A stretch of DNA of 64,000 nt. Origin: Fidelibacterota bacterium. Lineage in GTDB: Bacteria > Fidelibacterota > Marinisomatia > Marinisomatales > SCKK01. Below, piece after piece: positions 62,531 through 64,000 of the stretch (position 1 is the first letter of the stretch; every line of letters begins with the position of its first letter). Both the position numbers and the translations under genes were made by a program. The notes beneath the pieces were generated by a model. That model searched no databases and was not told where the DNA came from. It was given only the letters and a program-made list of their open reading frames with translations. The stretch covers positions 1 to 64,000 of the forward strand of contig SCKK01000002.1 of assembly GCA_004124475.1 (NCBI GenBank). The letters run 5' to 3'.

Positions 62531-64000
62531 ATGGGATTTTCCGCTTCCTGGAAAAAGTATACACTGGATTTTAAGCGCACTGCCGGTACATCCCGGGGCA
62601 TAATGCATGAACGTCATGTGTGGTTTATTTTTCTTCAGAGCAGGACAAAAATCGGTATGGGTGAATGCGCCCCCTTGCCGGGGTTGAGCTGGGATAATTT
62701 CAACCAAATAGAAAAAACATTGAGTCAGGTTTGTTCTGCCCCCGAATCATATCTGGGTGATCCTTCATTAATAAAAAATTTTCCCGCCATTCGATTCGCA
62801 TTGGAAATGGCTTACATGGATCTTTTAAATGGGGGAATTCGTAGTCTTTACCCTTCACCGTTCACAAACAGCCGGAAATCTATCAATATCAATGGATTGA
62901 TTTGGATGGGCGACCCTGAGTCCATGTCTGCCCAAATAGATCAGAAGTTAGAGGAAGGCTGGCAATGCATTAAAATAAAAATCGGAGCCTTGGATTTTGA
63001 AGCAGAACTGGAGCTGCTACGTTCCATCCGTAAGCGCTTTGGAGTTGATAGAATAGAACTGCGGGTGGATGCTAACGGTGGTTTTTCGAAGACAGATGTG
63101 CAAATGAAGCTGAACCATTTGGCGGTATTTGACTTGCATTCTATAGAACAACCCATAAAACCCGACCAGTGGGAATTGTTGGCCGAATTAAGTGCCACAT
63201 CTTCAGTACCAATTGCCCTGGATGAAGAGTTGATTGGCCTGAGAGAAGAATCTGACCGAATTGAAATGTTAAACATTGTTAAACCTCAATTCATTGTTCT
63301 GAAGCCCAGCCTGTTAGGTGGCTTTAGAGAATGTGAGAAATGGATTGAACTGGCCAATCAACGAAATATCGGTTGGTGGGTCACATCTGCTTTGGAATCC
63401 AACATTGGCTTGAATGCCATTGCGCAATGGGTAGCCACATTGGATACGATTGGATACCAGGGGCTGGGAACGGGTCAACTTTTTACGAACAATGTTCCCT
63501 CGCGGCTGAAAGTAAAAAGAGGTGAACTATATTTGGATTCAACATCTACCTGGAATGAAGTAAATCAATTCATTGGTGAATGGCTATCCCCCGCTGAAAC
63601 CATGGAGTTGGAGACATCTGGTTCCACGGGTAAGTCAAAAATAATCTCCGTTCGTAAGGAATGGATGGAAAGATCGGCCCGGCTTACAGGAAAAACCTTT
63701 AAACTGAAACGGGGAGATACCGCATTATTGTGTCTACCCATGCGTTATGTGGCCGGGAAAATGATGGTTGTGCGCTCTATGGTGCTTGGATTGGATCTGC
63801 TGGTATCTGAATCATCCACTGATCCTTTAAAGGGAGTGGACCTTCCGATCGATTTTACTGCTATGGTACCCCTACAGTTGCAGAAAAGTTTGGAAATGGG
63901 ACGACTGGGAAGCGTGAAAATGGTGATCGTGGGTAGCGGGCAGGTGAGTAATAAATTGGAAAAAGAGGTGCAGGATATTTCAACACAGGTTGTTGAGACC
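62531..64000 (+). CDS. Fused o-succinylbenzoate synthase and OSB-CoA ligase (MenC-MenE), partial
   Basis: From ATG 62531 the frame is open for 490 codons to the window end. Residues 1-~335 are MenC (enolase superfamily): 'KIKIG' with K148/K150, D180 in 'DANGG', E206 in 'SIEQP', D231 in 'LDEEL' and K258 in 'LKPSLLGG', ending 'GTGQLFTNNVPSRL'. Without a stop it continues into MenE: the ATP loop 'ETSGSTGKSKII' at about 361-372, then 'LLCLPMRYVAGKMMVVRSMVLG'. The linker is only about 20 residues. The MenE half is cut by the window end. Start and order fit the end of the men operon. Confidence 0.88.
   Translation, partial: MGFSASWKKYTLDFKRTAGTSRGIMHERHVWFIFLQSRTKIGMGECAPLPGLSWDNFNQIEKTLSQVCSAPESYLGDPSLIKNFPAIRFALEMAYMDLLNGGIRSLYPSPFTNSRKSININGLIWMGDPESMSAQIDQKLEEGWQCIKIKIGALDFEAELELLRSIRKRFGVDRIELRVDANGGFSKTDVQMKLNHLAVFDLHSIEQPIKPDQWELLAELSATSSVPIALDEELIGLREESDRIEMLNIVKPQFIVLKPSLLGGFRECEKWIELANQRNIGWWVTSALESNIGLNAIAQWVATLDTIGYQGLGTGQLFTNNVPSRLKVKRGELYLDSTSTWNEVNQFIGEWLSPAETMELETSGSTGKSKIISVRKEWMERSARLTGKTFKLKRGDTALLCLPMRYVAGKMMVVRSMVLGLDLLVSESSTDPLKGVDLPIDFTAMVPLQLQKSLEMGRLGSVKMVIVGSGQVSNKLEKEVQDISTQVVET

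Overview
This looks like a chromosomal segment of an uncultured FCB-superphylum bacterium. My best guess is Neomarinimicrobiota (SAR406/Marinimicrobia) or a near relative; the sequence alone cannot settle this. The main clue is the secreted protease around 49.6 kb, which ends in a 'NFPNPFNPSTTI' plus FlgD-like C-terminal sorting domain typical of FCB bacteria. The MenD/MenF/MenE proteins read like Bacteroidetes-type enzymes, and the genome is littered with GC-rich palindromic intergenic repeats. Codons are standard, no rRNA or tRNA genes were seen, and no CRISPR array is present.

Layout. (1) 0.1-5.7 kb, minus strand: an isocitrate/homoisocitrate-type dehydrogenase, a cation diffusion facilitator, a homoaconitase strikingly like fungal Lys4, and a Yip1-like membrane protein. 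Together these suggest lysine synthesis through alpha-aminoadipate. (2) 5.8-18.3 kb: an accessory island. It holds an AT-rich orphan gene beside an attC-like element, a tyrosine-recombinase remnant, a DUF4258/YgiT toxin-antitoxin pair, a giant 1766-residue protein joining a BrxC/PglY-like (DUF6079-type) P-loop ATPase to a PglZ phosphatase domain, an AbrB/VapC pair with a broken toxin, a TPR protein, two integron-cassette-like genes (one GIY-YIG) with attC-like sites, and a decayed serine hydrolase. (3) 18.3-34.6 kb: mostly housekeeping genes (hisS, topA, glyS, a DapA-family aldolase, ccmH-like, an NatAB-like ABC exporter, a PLP ammonia-lyase, an RRM protein), interspersed with two more toxin-antitoxin pairs, an IS200-like insertion and a hicA remnant.

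(4) 34.8-42.3 kb: an M20 amidohydrolase, purine nucleoside phosphorylase, a moxR/DUF58 pair split by a four-helix-bundle gene that is bracketed by inverted 7-bp repeats, a TPR lipoprotein, a PfkB kinase and a metallophosphatase. (5) 42.4-49.9 kb: a tandem array of four mosaic beta-propeller lipoprotein genes. The first three are each followed by a truncated copy of the first ~80 codons of a subtilase, and the fourth by the full-length subtilase, which carries an in-frame stop. (6) 49.9-56.1 kb: a compact housekeeping run: cysteine desulfurase, mnmA, a GlmU-type pyrophosphorylase domain, a small outer-surface protein, a LytR_C protein, rsfS and argS. (7) 56.3-64 kb: a complete menaquinone operon in the order menG-thioesterase-menF-menD-menB-menA-menC/E. 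The last gene is an in-frame MenC-MenE fusion running off the window, and the operon is preceded by a TetR-like remnant.

The most promising undescribed systems are the single-chain BrxC/PglY-PglZ protein with its island, the recombining lipoprotein/protease-head array, and the heptad-repeat-flanked four-helix-bundle unit. All functional statements are from reading the sequence; no database search was run.
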